64,000 bases of DNA. Source: Desulfomonilia bacterium. Lineage in GTDB: Bacteria > Desulfobacterota > Desulfomonilia > UBA1062. The notes beneath the pieces were generated by a model. That model ran no database searches. It was not told the origin of the DNA and saw only the letters and a program-made list of their open reading frames with translations. Below are positions 26,629 to 35,500 of this stretch, in pieces (position 1 is the first letter of the stretch; every line of letters starts with the position of its first letter). The position numbers and the translations under genes were made by a program. The DNA lies in contig DATCTV010000023.1 in NCBI GenBank assembly GCA_036567785.1, forward strand, positions 1 to 64,000, in the 5' to 3' direction.

Positions 26629-27039
26629 TTATTCGGTTGTCCTTACATTTATTTTTCTGGGTTTGTCCGATTCCGCCCTGGGCAGCGTCAGCTTGAGTAT
26701 TCCCTTGTCATACAGTGCTTCGATTTTACTGCTGTCAACATTGTATGGCAGCTTTACGGTTCTGTTGAAGCTTCCGTATGCGCGTTCGTTTCTGTGCCAT
26801 TTCTCTCCTTCCTTCAGGTCAACGGGTTTTTTCTCCGCCTTAAGAGTAAGCATGTCCCCCGCGACGGTAAGGTCGATCTGGCTTGCTTCAATCCCGGGAA
26901 CTTCAGAAGTTACGACTACATCGTCTCCCGTCACATAAACATTGACAGGAGGGTAGGCCTGTCTTCCTCTTGAGAAAATCCTTCCCATATCCTGATCAAA
27001 ATCCTGAAATTCTCTAAATGGATTTAGTATTGTAAACAT
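26629..27039 (-). CDS. Hsp20/alpha-crystallin small heat-shock protein (3)
   Basis: 136-aa small heat-shock protein and first gene of the hsp20 operon. The N-terminal arm reads NPFREFQDFDQDMGRIF, the alpha-crystallin domain runs from about 30 to 128 with SEVPGIEASQIDLTV and GILKLTLP, and the C-terminus has INV in the I-x-I position. GGAGGTG precedes the ATG. A sigma-32-like promoter lies 34-62 bases upstream, so heat induction of all three genes is likely. Confidence 0.94.
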   Translation of the reverse strand: MFTILNPFREFQDFDQDMGRIFSRGRQAYPPVNVYVTGDDVVVTSEVPGIEASQIDLTVAGDMLTLKAEKKPVDLKEGEKWHRNERAYGSFNRTVKLPYNVDSSKIEALYDKGILKLTLPRAESDKPRKINVRTTE

Positions 27040-27072
27040 CTTCTACACCTCCGTGATTTTTTTCTGGGATAT

Positions 27073-27101
27073 ATTTAGGGTCGTAATTTATCGATTTCAA
27101 G
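27073..27101 (-). promoter_or_regulatory. Sigma-32-type heat-shock promoter of the hsp20 operon
   Basis: On the minus strand CTTGAAA (27101-27095) is followed after 14 bases by CCCTAAAT (27080-27073). This matches the RpoH consensus CTTGAAA / CCCCATNT with a permitted spacer. The position, 34 bases before the first hsp20 ATG, fits, and the three downstream genes are classical RpoH targets. Confidence 0.72.
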
Positions 27102-27154
27102 AGATACACGGATGTAGTAGTATGCCGGAAAATAAAATTTCAGGAGGCATTTAA

Positions 27155-27751
27155 ATGAAAGAATTAAAACTGATTTCAAGGGTTTCTTTTGGACTGGCGA
27201 TACTTCTCGTGTTTGTTTTTTCGGGTTGTGCAACCACATCAAAACCGGGAGCGGTTGTTGTTGAACAGATAACTCATACGGCAACCGTAGTGAATATCGA
27301 CACTGCAAAAAGGGTTGTTACGCTTAAAAGGGAAGACGGAAGCGTACAGAGCTATGTGCTGGGCGATAATGTAAAGAACTTTGACCAGATAAAAGTGGGA
27401 GACATCGTCAAATCATCCGTGATCGAGTCAGTTGCAGTTGCTGTAAGAAAATCTGATGAAAACCCAGATGCGACAGTCAGCAAATCGGTGAGCGTGGCTG
27501 CAAGGGGTGAAAAGCCGAGCATGACCCTTACAGACACATTCGAAGTGGTGGCAAGGGTAACATCAATCGACATGGATAAAGGAACGATTACGATCAGTAC
27601 GGTGAGCGGCGAAACCAAGACATTCCCGTTTGATAAAAGTGTGGGCAAATTCAGGAATATCAAAGCAGGCGACGATGTAATCCTCAACATAAGCGTTGCG
27701 GTCATGATTGCAGTCGAAGCCCCGGCACCTGTCGGGCCTCCTGCTCTTTAG
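27155..27751 (+). CDS. Lipoprotein with two internal beta repeats, function unknown
   Basis: 198-aa lipoprotein. The signal peptide (1-24) ends in the lipobox FSGC. The mature part consists of two similar segments of about 55 residues, each with the order 'V-IDxxK-xVTI/L ... G-V/E-xx-F/YxL ... F-xxIKxGDxV' (about 42-95 and 125-180). They look like small OB- or SH3-like beta barrels. CAGGAGG precedes the ATG. It is divergent from the hsp20 operon, with a 115-bp gap. The family is not recognised; a periplasmic structural or binding role is a guess. Confidence 0.75.
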   Translation: MKELKLISRVSFGLAILLVFVFSGCATTSKPGAVVVEQITHTATVVNIDTAKRVVTLKREDGSVQSYVLGDNVKNFDQIKVGDIVKSSVIESVAVAVRKSDENPDATVSKSVSVAARGEKPSMTLTDTFEVVARVTSIDMDKGTITISTVSGETKTFPFDKSVGKFRNIKAGDDVILNISVAVMIAVEAPAPVGPPAL

Positions 27752-27763
27752 AACAAAAATTCA

Positions 27764-27787
27764 GGATGCGGCACATGTGCCGCATCC
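27764..27787. terminator. Palindromic terminator hairpin after the lipoprotein gene
   Basis: A perfect 24-bp palindrome (half-site GGATGCGGCACA) starts 12 bp after the stop codon and is preceded by CAAAAAT. The trailing bases TTATAT are only weakly U-rich, so efficiency is uncertain, but its position suits transcription termination. Confidence 0.55.
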
Positions 27788-27907
27788 TTATATCCATCTT
27801 GAGAAATCCATCTTAATAAAGCCTTGATTATTAAGCATGAGACCTTTATTAAATAATGAGTCAGGGTTTTATGATTCTTTTAAAAAAATTCAGAGAGGTC
27901 CTTATCA

Positions 27908-28870
27908 GTGGAGAAAAGTATACATGACATGATCATTATCGGCGGGGGACCGGCAGGGCTTACAGCTGGCATATATGCGGCAAGGGCCAGCATGGATGTC
28001 ATCCTTATAGAAAGCACATTTTCTCCAAGCCTTATAACCATAACCGACTGGGTGGAAAACTATCCCGGGTTTCCCGAAGGCATAGGAGGGTTTGATATCG
28101 TTGAAAAGTTCAGACAACAGGCTGTTAACTGCGGTTTGAAATCGGCTTTCGGTGATGTGAGCGGAATTGTCCGGGAATCCGTTGACGGTTATCCTGTCTG
28201 GAAGGTCATTGCGGATGAAGACTATTTTGCCCATGCAGTCATATTTGCAACAGGGGCGAACCATGCAAAACTCGGCTGCCCGGGAGAGGTGGAATTTACA
28301 GGGAAAGGCGTTTCATACTGTGCAACCTGCGACGGACCTTTTTACCGGGACAGGGAGGTCGTCGTTGTCGGCGGAGGTGATACCGCAGTCCAGGAGGCTA
28401 TTTTCCTGACAAAATTTGCATCGAAGGTTACACTTGTCCACCGCAGGGACAGCCTCAGGGCGACAGCCGTACTGAGGGAAAGGGCCATGGCAAATGAAAA
28501 AATAGTGTTTGAACTCGATTCTATCGTCGAATCTGTTTACGGGGACAAACTTGTAGAAGGCATTGTTCTCAAAAACAAGAAAACCGGGACAAATAAGAAT
28601 CTCCGTACGGATGGCGTGTTCATATTTACCGGCCTTATTCCGAACACACAGCTGCTCAAAGGCATAGCGGAACTTGATGCAAACGGTTATATTATAGTTG
28701 ACGGCGACATGAGGACAACCGCTCCCGGCATCTTTTCATGCGGTGACTGCAATAAAAAACTGCTCAGACAGGTTGTAACTGCATGCGGGGACGGCGCAAC
28801 GGCCGCTTTTTCGGCCCAGCACTACGTTGAAGATATTCATGGAACCGCCTATGAGGGAAGAAAGAAATAA
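27908..28870 (+). CDS. trxB: Thioredoxin reductase
   Basis: 320-aa FAD/NADPH disulfide reductase. The FAD motif GGGPAGLTAGIYAARA is at 12-27, the redox-active CATC at 138-141, the NADPH-binding GGGDTAVQEA near 155, and GIFSCGDCNKKLLRQVVTA forms the C-terminal FAD contact. It passes electrons from NADPH to thioredoxin. The start is a GTG at 27908 with GAGAGGT upstream. A thioredoxin gene follows 18 bp downstream, its natural partner. Confidence 0.95.
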   Translation: MEKSIHDMIIIGGGPAGLTAGIYAARASMDVILIESTFSPSLITITDWVENYPGFPEGIGGFDIVEKFRQQAVNCGLKSAFGDVSGIVRESVDGYPVWKVIADEDYFAHAVIFATGANHAKLGCPGEVEFTGKGVSYCATCDGPFYRDREVVVVGGGDTAVQEAIFLTKFASKVTLVHRRDSLRATAVLRERAMANEKIVFELDSIVESVYGDKLVEGIVLKNKKTGTNKNLRTDGVFIFTGLIPNTQLLKGIAELDANGYIIVDGDMRTTAPGIFSCGDCNKKLLRQVVTACGDGATAAFSAQHYVEDIHGTAYEGRKK

Positions 28871-28888
28871 ACTTTTTTGGAGGAAGGT

Positions 28889-29230
28889 ATGGACAGTACA
28901 AATGAAATGCCAGATACCCCGCTTGTTTTAACGGATTCGAACATTGATGAAACGATTAAAAAATATCCCTTTCTGGTTGTAGACTGCTGGGCTCAATGGT
29001 GCGGTCCGTGCCGGATGCTCGGCCCGATCATTGAAAGCCTTGCAAAGAAACATCAGGGTGATATCGTATTCGGTAAGCTCGACGTCGATACTAATCCGGC
29101 AACTGCCGGAAAATACGGGATCCGCACGATACCTAACCTGATCGTTTTTAAAGACGGCGCAAAGATGGGCGACATTGTCGGGGCCATGCCGGAAGGAATG
29201 CTCATAAACGAGATAAATAAATACAGATAG
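28889..29230 (+). CDS. trxA: Thioredoxin
   Basis: 113-aa thioredoxin with the WCGPC active site at 37-41, the cis-proline segment IRTIPNL and typical fold length. The ATG at 28889 has GGAGGAAGG directly upstream; an in-frame TTG at 28877 lies before that site and is not used. It reduces protein disulfides and is recycled by the reductase encoded just upstream. The first ten residues form an unusual acidic leader without a signal sequence, so it is cytosolic. Confidence 0.95.
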   Translation: MDSTNEMPDTPLVLTDSNIDETIKKYPFLVVDCWAQWCGPCRMLGPIIESLAKKHQGDIVFGKLDVDTNPATAGKYGIRTIPNLIVFKDGAKMGDIVGAMPEGMLINEINKYR

Positions 29231-29256
29231 GTTTCAATTATTCGAAAAAGGAACAT

Positions 29257-30942
29257 ATGATCACTCATTCATCATCATGGCGAATCAGGGGAAGAGTTGA
29301 AGACAATGCCATCCCCGGACTCGATTTTTCGCCGGTCTTTACATCCCTTTTGAAAATGAGGGGAATAAGAACTTATGATGATGCTATGAGGTTCATATCT
29401 CCGAAACTGAACGATATGAAAGATCCCGTTTCAATGTCAGGGATCGAAATCGCCTGCGAGAGATTGGCCAGCGCCATCATCAATAAGGAAAAAATCGGGG
29501 TTTTTACTGATTATGATGTCGATGGCGTATGTAGCGCCGCACTTCTTCACAGATTTTTCATAAAGCTGGGCATTCCGGCGCCGATAGTATTTATTCCCGA
29601 CAGGACCATTGACGGTTACGGGCTTAATATCAGGGGGATAGACATCCTTCATGGCCAGGGTGCAACGCTTATCATAACTTCTGACTGCGGCATTAACTCA
29701 TCTGCCGAGGTTAATTATGCAAAGAAGCTGGGCATAGATGTTATTGTAACCGATCACCATGAACCCGAAGGAATATTGCCAGAGGCATTGAGCATAATAA
29801 ATCCGAAACAGGAAAGCTGCCCGTTCTATGGTGAAGACCTTTGCGGGGCAGGTGTTGTGTTTCACCTGATAATCGCGCTCAGGGCCCATCTCAGAAAAAT
29901 GGGTTTTGAAAATCTGCCGAATTTGCGTGAAGACCTCGATCTTGTCGCAATGGCTACAGTAGCTGATGTGGTATCGCTCTCGGGTGTCAACCGCATATTG
30001 ATAAAAGAGGGTCTTGTGGTGCTGAATTCCCATGAACGCGCAGGGATAGCCGCTCTGGCGAAGGTCTCCGGAATCAACCGTGAGGTTTATGCCCATGACC
30101 TCGGGTATATACTCGGCCCCCGTATCAATGCGGCCGGCAGGATTTCGGACGCAAGGAAGGCATTCGAACTTCTCACAACCGATGATGAGGTTACTGCGAA
30201 CCGGATTGCATCCGAACTGCACCTATTAAACCAGAGAAGGCAGTCCGAGGAGCAGAAGGTTCTGAAAGAAGCCATATCAATGGTTGAAGTCAGGCCTCAT
30301 CTTCCAAAGGTTATCGTTGTTGCAGGGACAAGCTGGCATACCGGTGTTGTGGGCATCGTGGCGTCCAGGCTTTCAGAGCGCTATCAGAGACCCGCGGTGG
30401 TGATTTCCATCATTGACAATATTGGCAAAGGTTCAGGAAGATCGGTTGAAGGCGTCGATCTTCATGCCGCCATTAATGAATGCTCCCATCTACTGCTCGG
30501 GTGCGGCGGTCATAAGATGGCGGTTGGCCTTACCATCGACGCAGACAAGATAATTCATTTCGCAGGCTCGCTCGAGGCAGTAGTATCCAAAATAAGGCCC
30601 TCTGAATCGAAAATCGAAGTCGATATGAGAATATCACCTTCAGATATAACCCCGGGGCTTCTTAAGGAGCTTGAGATGCTTTCTCCATACGGGGACGGCA
30701 ATCCCGAACCGGTCTTCATGATGTCGGGCATGGAGGTGCTCAGTTCCAAGAAGCTTGAAGGTTCACAGGTAAAGTTCATGCTTCAGCATTCAGGCAGGGT
30801 ATTTCATACGCTCGGGTACACGGTAAACGGCAATGGAAACAGCCTGTCAAAAAAACTCGATATTGCTTTTTCGCCGGTGCAGAGACGCATTAACGGTCAT
30901 AGTTATCTTTATCTGGCTTTGAAGGCGCTTTCACCTGCTTAG
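29257..30942 (+). CDS. recJ: Single-stranded-DNA exonuclease RecJ
   Basis: 561-aa DHH-family 5'-3' exonuclease acting in recombination and mismatch repair. Motifs: TDYDVDGVCSAAL (I), SDCGINS (II), TDHHEPE (III, the DHH), GVVGIVASRL, and the DHHA1 motif GCGGHKMAVGLT. The C-terminal OB domain is present and the length matches RecJ. It follows thioredoxin by 26 bp. Its last 53 bp overlap the end of the convergent PATAN-domain gene, an uncommon 3' overlap. Confidence 0.95.
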   Translation: MITHSSSWRIRGRVEDNAIPGLDFSPVFTSLLKMRGIRTYDDAMRFISPKLNDMKDPVSMSGIEIACERLASAIINKEKIGVFTDYDVDGVCSAALLHRFFIKLGIPAPIVFIPDRTIDGYGLNIRGIDILHGQGATLIITSDCGINSSAEVNYAKKLGIDVIVTDHHEPEGILPEALSIINPKQESCPFYGEDLCGAGVVFHLIIALRAHLRKMGFENLPNLREDLDLVAMATVADVVSLSGVNRILIKEGLVVLNSHERAGIAALAKVSGINREVYAHDLGYILGPRINAAGRISDARKAFELLTTDDEVTANRIASELHLLNQRRQSEEQKVLKEAISMVEVRPHLPKVIVVAGTSWHTGVVGIVASRLSERYQRPAVVISIIDNIGKGSGRSVEGVDLHAAINECSHLLLGCGGHKMAVGLTIDADKIIHFAGSLEAVVSKIRPSESKIEVDMRISPSDITPGLLKELEMLSPYGDGNPEPVFMMSGMEVLSSKKLEGSQVKFMLQHSGRVFHTLGYTVNGNGNSLSKKLDIAFSPVQRRINGHSYLYLALKALSPA

Positions 30943-31861
30943 CGATCCTTTCGGCAAGCGATTTCTGTTCCTTAATCTGTGAGGATACTACCGGGCCTAT
31001 TTCAAGCGGATTTTCAAGAAGCCTCGGCTTTCCTAAAATGATGAGCAGTATGATGCAAATCAGGAGGCTCAAATAAACGGCAGCCACTTTTATCCTGCGG
31101 ATGGCCTCCTCCTTTGCAATAGTCTTGTCCCGTTTATCCATCGAACCTCTCGGGAAGACCTCTACGATTCCCGCTTCGATCAGTTTTACGATGGAAGCGA
31201 GCGCTTCAAAGGGCAGTTCAAGCGACTGATTTATTATGTCCTGTACGGTTTTTTCACCGTCAATCAGGTTGTATATGACAACATCGATACTGTTTAGATC
31301 ATATCTTATGCTTATCTCCTGGGTAAGGGGTGTTATGGCTATAGGGCAGTAATCCAGAGGTGGCGTTTTGGGTCTTATGATAGGGAGCTCGTCTATGATC
31401 CTCAATGTATCCAGCACCACCCCTTCTGTAGGCAGGCTGCATGCCATCATGCTCTCTGTGTTTATATCACGGTCTTCAAACCTGTAATTTCCATCCTCCC
31501 ACTGGAAAACATCCAGCATCGTATTCCTGAAAATGATAATGGAAGCCTTATCTAAAATATTCTCTTTAATGATGCCCTTTGAAATAAGGTAATCATACCA
31601 GGCGCCCTTGTTTCTTTTCTGGTTTTCAATCGAATCTCTCAGTTCTTTTTCATTTATAAATCTTGCTTTCAAAAGGATATCCATCCTCGGATCGAATTCC
31701 CATTTATCCGAAGAAACACCCTGTATGATCCCGTCCCTGAAAGCTACTGTTATGGTCTCTTTTGTGGACGTAAGGACCAGGAGACCTGTTTTTATCTGCT
31801 GGGATATAAGCTGGAATATGTCGGTTATACCAAAACCCTTTAATGTGCCGATCAGTGCCAT
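30890..31861 (-). CDS. PATAN/DUF4388 domain protein with C-terminal membrane helix
   Basis: 323-aa protein beginning MALIGTLKGFGITDIFQLIS, the hallmark of DUF4388 (PATAN) domains, which occur in gliding-motility and signalling proteins of deltaproteobacteria and cyanobacteria. A second helical domain follows (about 90-235), then a hydrophobic helix near 255-275 (VYLSLLICIILLIILG) and a basic tail. The ATG at 31861 is chosen because AAAGGA lies upstream and the domain starts at residue 1. It is the last gene of the TPR-MglA operon, one base after the previous stop, and overlaps recJ at its 3' end. Confidence 0.82.
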   Translation of the reverse strand: MALIGTLKGFGITDIFQLISQQIKTGLLVLTSTKETITVAFRDGIIQGVSSDKWEFDPRMDILLKARFINEKELRDSIENQKRNKGAWYDYLISKGIIKENILDKASIIIFRNTMLDVFQWEDGNYRFEDRDINTESMMACSLPTEGVVLDTLRIIDELPIIRPKTPPLDYCPIAITPLTQEISIRYDLNSIDVVIYNLIDGEKTVQDIINQSLELPFEALASIVKLIEAGIVEVFPRGSMDKRDKTIAKEEAIRRIKVAAVYLSLLICIILLIILGKPRLLENPLEIGPVVSSQIKEQKSLAERIAKQVKAPSKPDKDNYDR

Positions 31862-31862
31862 T

Positions 31863-33350
31863 TTATATTCCTTTCTTGACAGGTGGGTATCTGAAGGCAA
31901 TCAGGTACAGTAATATTAAAGCCGCGATACCGGTCAAACGGAAGTAAAGGATATAATGAGAGCCTGAAGGCATGAATGAATACATGAACATTCCGCCTGA
32001 TATTGCCAGTATTATCCCGAAACTGAAAATGAACAGCATCACCAGGGACCTAATTGTCCTGTTTGCAATGAGCGAGCCAAGACCGGGCAATATCATCTCG
32101 AATCTGGTGGTTTTACGTCTGTTGAGAATACCGAAATTTCTTATCTCCTGCAGCTTGTGATGGACAACGATATTGTGCTGTTTCCTGCTCCGGGTTTCAA
32201 TCAGATTGCACTGCAGGCATATGGGGTAACCCTTTGATGTAACGGCCCCCATGTAGAAATGATTGCCGCATTTTGAACATTTTTTAGTAAATCTGTCCCT
32301 GGGAATATATCCGAGGAACAGAAAGCAGACGAGCATTATTATACCGGCCCATGGCGCCCAGGAAGGCTTCAGCAGACCGATTGCCGATTTCCAGAGTTCA
32401 TCAGCCGCCAATGAAGCTTCGGTTGAAGATCTCATCTGTCTTCTGAACATGTCTTTAAGGGGTGTCTTCTTGTAGACGTACATCGGATATGTGTTCCGCG
32501 AAAGGAGTCTGCTGGCCTCTCTCGGATCGATCGCCGTCATTTTTTCAACCTGCCTGTCGGCTTCAAACAGATTGAAGATATCAAGATAGGCCCTGCTCAG
32601 ATTGAAATAATAGACAACTTCCCCTGGGTCTAGCTTGGATGCATTATCAAATGCGGTTACAGCCTCATTTATTTTCTGTTGCGCGGCGAGGACAATGCCC
32701 ATTGTATTGTAGTAAATGGAATCATTGGGGCTATTTGCTATACAGCGGCTCAAAAGCGCGATGGCTTCATCATATTCCCCGATCCTGATTTTCGAAATGG
32801 CCAGTGCATTGGCCGGATCCGAGTCGTTCTTGTTTTTGTTCACCCAGTTTGACAGATATGCGATGTCATCCTGATTTTCCATGCTCTCTTCAACAAGAAA
32901 TATCTCTTTGTCGGCCTGAGTTGATGCATATGTAATCAGTTTTCCTCCGATGCCGGAAAGCAGGCCCGAAATCATGAAAAACATGAACAGGATGACGATA
33001 ACCTTTTTTTCAGCCCTGTTTATATAACCGCTGAATATGACCGCCCACCATATCGTGAACCATAGAGGTCCCGCATCCAGGAATAAAGGCAGAGACAGTA
33101 TCATTGCAAACCACAGCTTTATCGCTATGTCGGGCACATTACTGTCTGAAATTGTTTTGAAGTCATTCAGAAGATATGAGGCATATTTTATGGTTATGCA
33201 TAATCCGAAGAGGAAGAACATAAGCACCGCACTTGTCAGAAATAGAAAATACAGGTTTCCTGAAAGTGCTGCTGCATCGGGCCATAAAATCCAGGACGGG
33301 TCGCTGAAAGACAGGGCCTTGAAAGTTGATATAATAGGGCCCTGCGGCAT
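31863..33350 (-). CDS. Polytopic membrane protein with TPR repeats and a zinc ribbon
   Basis: 495-aa inner-membrane protein. Four TM helices lie within about 30-150. A TPR block follows (about 165-275: ALAISKIRIGEYDEAIALL, YYNTMGIVLAAQQKINEAV). Another TM lies near 330-350, then a zinc ribbon (CSKCGNHFYMG ... CLQC), and two or three TM helices finish the chain. The ATG at 33350 has GGAAGG six bases upstream. It begins just after the MglA-like stop codon and precedes the PATAN gene, so it may be the membrane platform for that GTPase module. I know no characterised homologue. Confidence 0.75.
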   Translation of the reverse strand: MPQGPIISTFKALSFSDPSWILWPDAAALSGNLYFLFLTSAVLMFFLFGLCITIKYASYLLNDFKTISDSNVPDIAIKLWFAMILSLPLFLDAGPLWFTIWWAVIFSGYINRAEKKVIVILFMFFMISGLLSGIGGKLITYASTQADKEIFLVEESMENQDDIAYLSNWVNKNKNDSDPANALAISKIRIGEYDEAIALLSRCIANSPNDSIYYNTMGIVLAAQQKINEAVTAFDNASKLDPGEVVYYFNLSRAYLDIFNLFEADRQVEKMTAIDPREASRLLSRNTYPMYVYKKTPLKDMFRRQMRSSTEASLAADELWKSAIGLLKPSWAPWAGIIMLVCFLFLGYIPRDRFTKKCSKCGNHFYMGAVTSKGYPICLQCNLIETRSRKQHNIVVHHKLQEIRNFGILNRRKTTRFEMILPGLGSLIANRTIRSLVMLFIFSFGIILAISGGMFMYSFMPSGSHYILYFRLTGIAALILLYLIAFRYPPVKKGI

Positions 33351-33352
33351 GT

Positions 33353-34291
33353 TCAACCTTCCGGTACAATCTTATCCAGTTTGATTGCCATATCCATGAT
33401 ATATATCTTATCGTCATTTTCTATTTTTATTTTAACGGGGAGATTGAATGCATTGGCGGAAATGATGCTCGGCGTGCCTGTACTTACAATCCTGATTCTC
33501 CCGCCGGTGAATCCGGAAGATGCCTGAACAGGTTCTTCAGCCGCAAGGTCGACAAGGTCTTCAGGGATCACTCTGCCCGAGGCTGTGTCGCCTTCTTCGG
33601 CTCCGGCATGCGAAACTTTTGGAGCTGCCGGGGGTTCCTTATCCGGTTCTGCGGTTGAGGGCCGGACAGCCTGGAAGCCTGACTGAAATTTCTTCTGCTG
33701 CGGGCCTGCCCCTTTTTCAATATGCTGCAGCACCATCTTTGTAATCAGGGTGAGCGTTTCAAGAACGCCTATGCCCGATGTCGCCACCGCCTCGGTTGAA
33801 GGATAGCCATCGGGGTTCATTATCTGGTTCATTTCCGCAACCGATATCACGTCCTGAAGGTCTCTCTTGTTGTATTGAATGACAAGCGGTAACGTTTTAA
33901 TGCTCTTTCCGTAATAGTTCAGGTTCTCTTCAAGATTATTGAGGCTTTCGATATTCTCCTCCATCTTGTCTCTCTGGGAGTCCGCCACGAACACTAGCCC
34001 GTCGACGCCTGTCAGAACAGCCCTTCTTGTCGAATTGTAATAAACCTGTCCGGGAACCGTATAGAAATGGAGCCTGGTCTTGAAACCTCTGACATTTGCA
34101 ATTTCTATTGGAAGGAAATCGAAAAAGAGTGTCCTGTCGGCTTCAGTTGCAAGAGATACCAGCTTTCCTTTCTGCTCAGGCTTTATTCCTGTGTATATGG
34201 ATTGGATATTGGTTGTTTTTCCGCAAAGCGATGGACCGTAATAAACAATTTTAGCCGAGATCTCCTTCTTGAGGTAATTGATTACAGCCAT
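33353..34291 (-). CDS. mglA: MglA-like small GTPase with C-terminal extension
   Basis: 312-aa Ras-like GTPase. The P-loop is GPSLCGKT (19-26); the G3 region reads TVPGQVYY, as in MglA rather than DxxG; the base-recognition motif is NKRD. In Myxococcus, MglA controls cell polarity, gliding and type IV pilus switching. The typical protein is about 195 residues; this one adds roughly 110, a Pro/Ala/Glu-rich linker and a terminal beta segment. No separate MglB activator is seen next to it. It lies in a four-gene operon with two TPR proteins and a PATAN protein. Confidence 0.88.
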   Translation of the reverse strand: MAVINYLKKEISAKIVYYGPSLCGKTTNIQSIYTGIKPEQKGKLVSLATEADRTLFFDFLPIEIANVRGFKTRLHFYTVPGQVYYNSTRRAVLTGVDGLVFVADSQRDKMEENIESLNNLEENLNYYGKSIKTLPLVIQYNKRDLQDVISVAEMNQIMNPDGYPSTEAVATSGIGVLETLTLITKMVLQHIEKGAGPQQKKFQSGFQAVRPSTAEPDKEPPAAPKVSHAGAEEGDTASGRVIPEDLVDLAAEEPVQASSGFTGGRIRIVSTGTPSIISANAFNLPVKIKIENDDKIYIMDMAIKLDKIVPEG

Positions 34292-34294
34292 AAA

Positions 34295-35314
34295 TCAGCC
34301 TCCATCGGACAGTTTCTTGATTTCACTTTCCACATTCTTGAAATCCTGCCGCTCTTTATGGATTTCCTTGAATATCGCGAGAGCCTTCTTTGAATCACCC
34401 ATGGCTTTGTATGTCTGGGCCACCTCGTAAAGGACACCTATCTTCATCGACATTGTCAGATTTTCAATTATACCGCCGTCATGAAGCGATTTGAGGGATT
34501 CTTCAAAGCGTCCGGCATCCCTTAAGCAGATGCCGAGCATCACGTAGGAATCAAAGAGTTTTTCTCCGGTATTTATAACTTTCCGAAAGGCTTCGATTGC
34601 TTCGTCGATAAGCCCTGTCTCCCTGTAGGCCAGTCCCATGTTGTAAAGAAAAAGCGCATCACCCTTGCTTTCATCCGGGGCATTTTCTTTGATTGCGTTC
34701 AGGACGGTACCGATATCGATGTCTCCCTGGACCTGTGTGTTTTCATCTATGTTGAGCTCTTCGATCTCCTTGTCCAGTTCCTTGTTGAGGTCGAAGAAAT
34801 CGGCCTTTGGTTTAATTTCCGGTGCATTGGAGGCAGGCATGGGTTCATTCATTGCTGCTTCCTTGACATTAAAAGTCTCGACTTTCTTGAGCATATCGGC
34901 ATGGGCCGGCGAGATTTCGGCTGCACTCTGAAGGCATGCCATTGCCCTGTCGCTGTCGCCTTTCTTTTCATAATATTCGGAAAGCTTGACATACTGGGCG
35001 GCGGCTTCCCTGGGGAACCCCTGAACCTTGTAGAGTTCCGCCAGTCTTTCCAGCGGCTTTTCCCAGTTGGGATGTATTTTCTCCGCCTGCTTGTAGAGGG
35101 CGATCGATTTGGGATAAAAACCTTTGGACTTGTAGAAGTCCCCCAGCTTTATATAGATATCCGAGGCGTTGGTCGTATCATTCGCTTTAAGATACAAGTC
35201 GCCGAGCTTCTTCAGCAGGTTCGGATCGTTAGGACGGCTTTCGAGAGCCGCCTGACAGTCGTCGATTTCCTTTGAAGGCTTCTTCTTTCCAAGAAGAGAA
35301 TCAAAAAAACCCAT
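34295..35314 (-). CDS. TPR-repeat protein heading the MglA operon
   Basis: 339-aa cytosolic helical-repeat protein made of TPR units: LKKLGDLYLKANDTTNASDIY, IKLGDFYKSKGFYPKSIALY, LAELYKVQGFPREAAAQY and further copies up to about residue 320, with a low-complexity linker near 165-195. Such repeats serve as protein-binding scaffolds. AGAAAGG lies before the ATG. It is the first gene of the operon and three bases from the MglA-like gene, suggesting that it binds the GTPase or its regulators. Confidence 0.85.
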   Translation of the reverse strand: MGFFDSLLGKKKPSKEIDDCQAALESRPNDPNLLKKLGDLYLKANDTTNASDIYIKLGDFYKSKGFYPKSIALYKQAEKIHPNWEKPLERLAELYKVQGFPREAAAQYVKLSEYYEKKGDSDRAMACLQSAAEISPAHADMLKKVETFNVKEAAMNEPMPASNAPEIKPKADFFDLNKELDKEIEELNIDENTQVQGDIDIGTVLNAIKENAPDESKGDALFLYNMGLAYRETGLIDEAIEAFRKVINTGEKLFDSYVMLGICLRDAGRFEESLKSLHDGGIIENLTMSMKIGVLYEVAQTYKAMGDSKKALAIFKEIHKERQDFKNVESEIKKLSDGG

Positions 35315-35500
35315 CTTTTTGCACCTTTCTTATAAATAACATCTCTGTATTAGGGTTAATCGGTGAAGAAAAGCGTAAACTTTAGAAATATTTTATATTT
35401 GGATTCTTTTATATCTATATAATATGGCGGATAAATTGTTGTCTGCCGAATCAAATCAACTGCTTGCATGAACATGTAAAAATCATTAACATGGCTGCAA

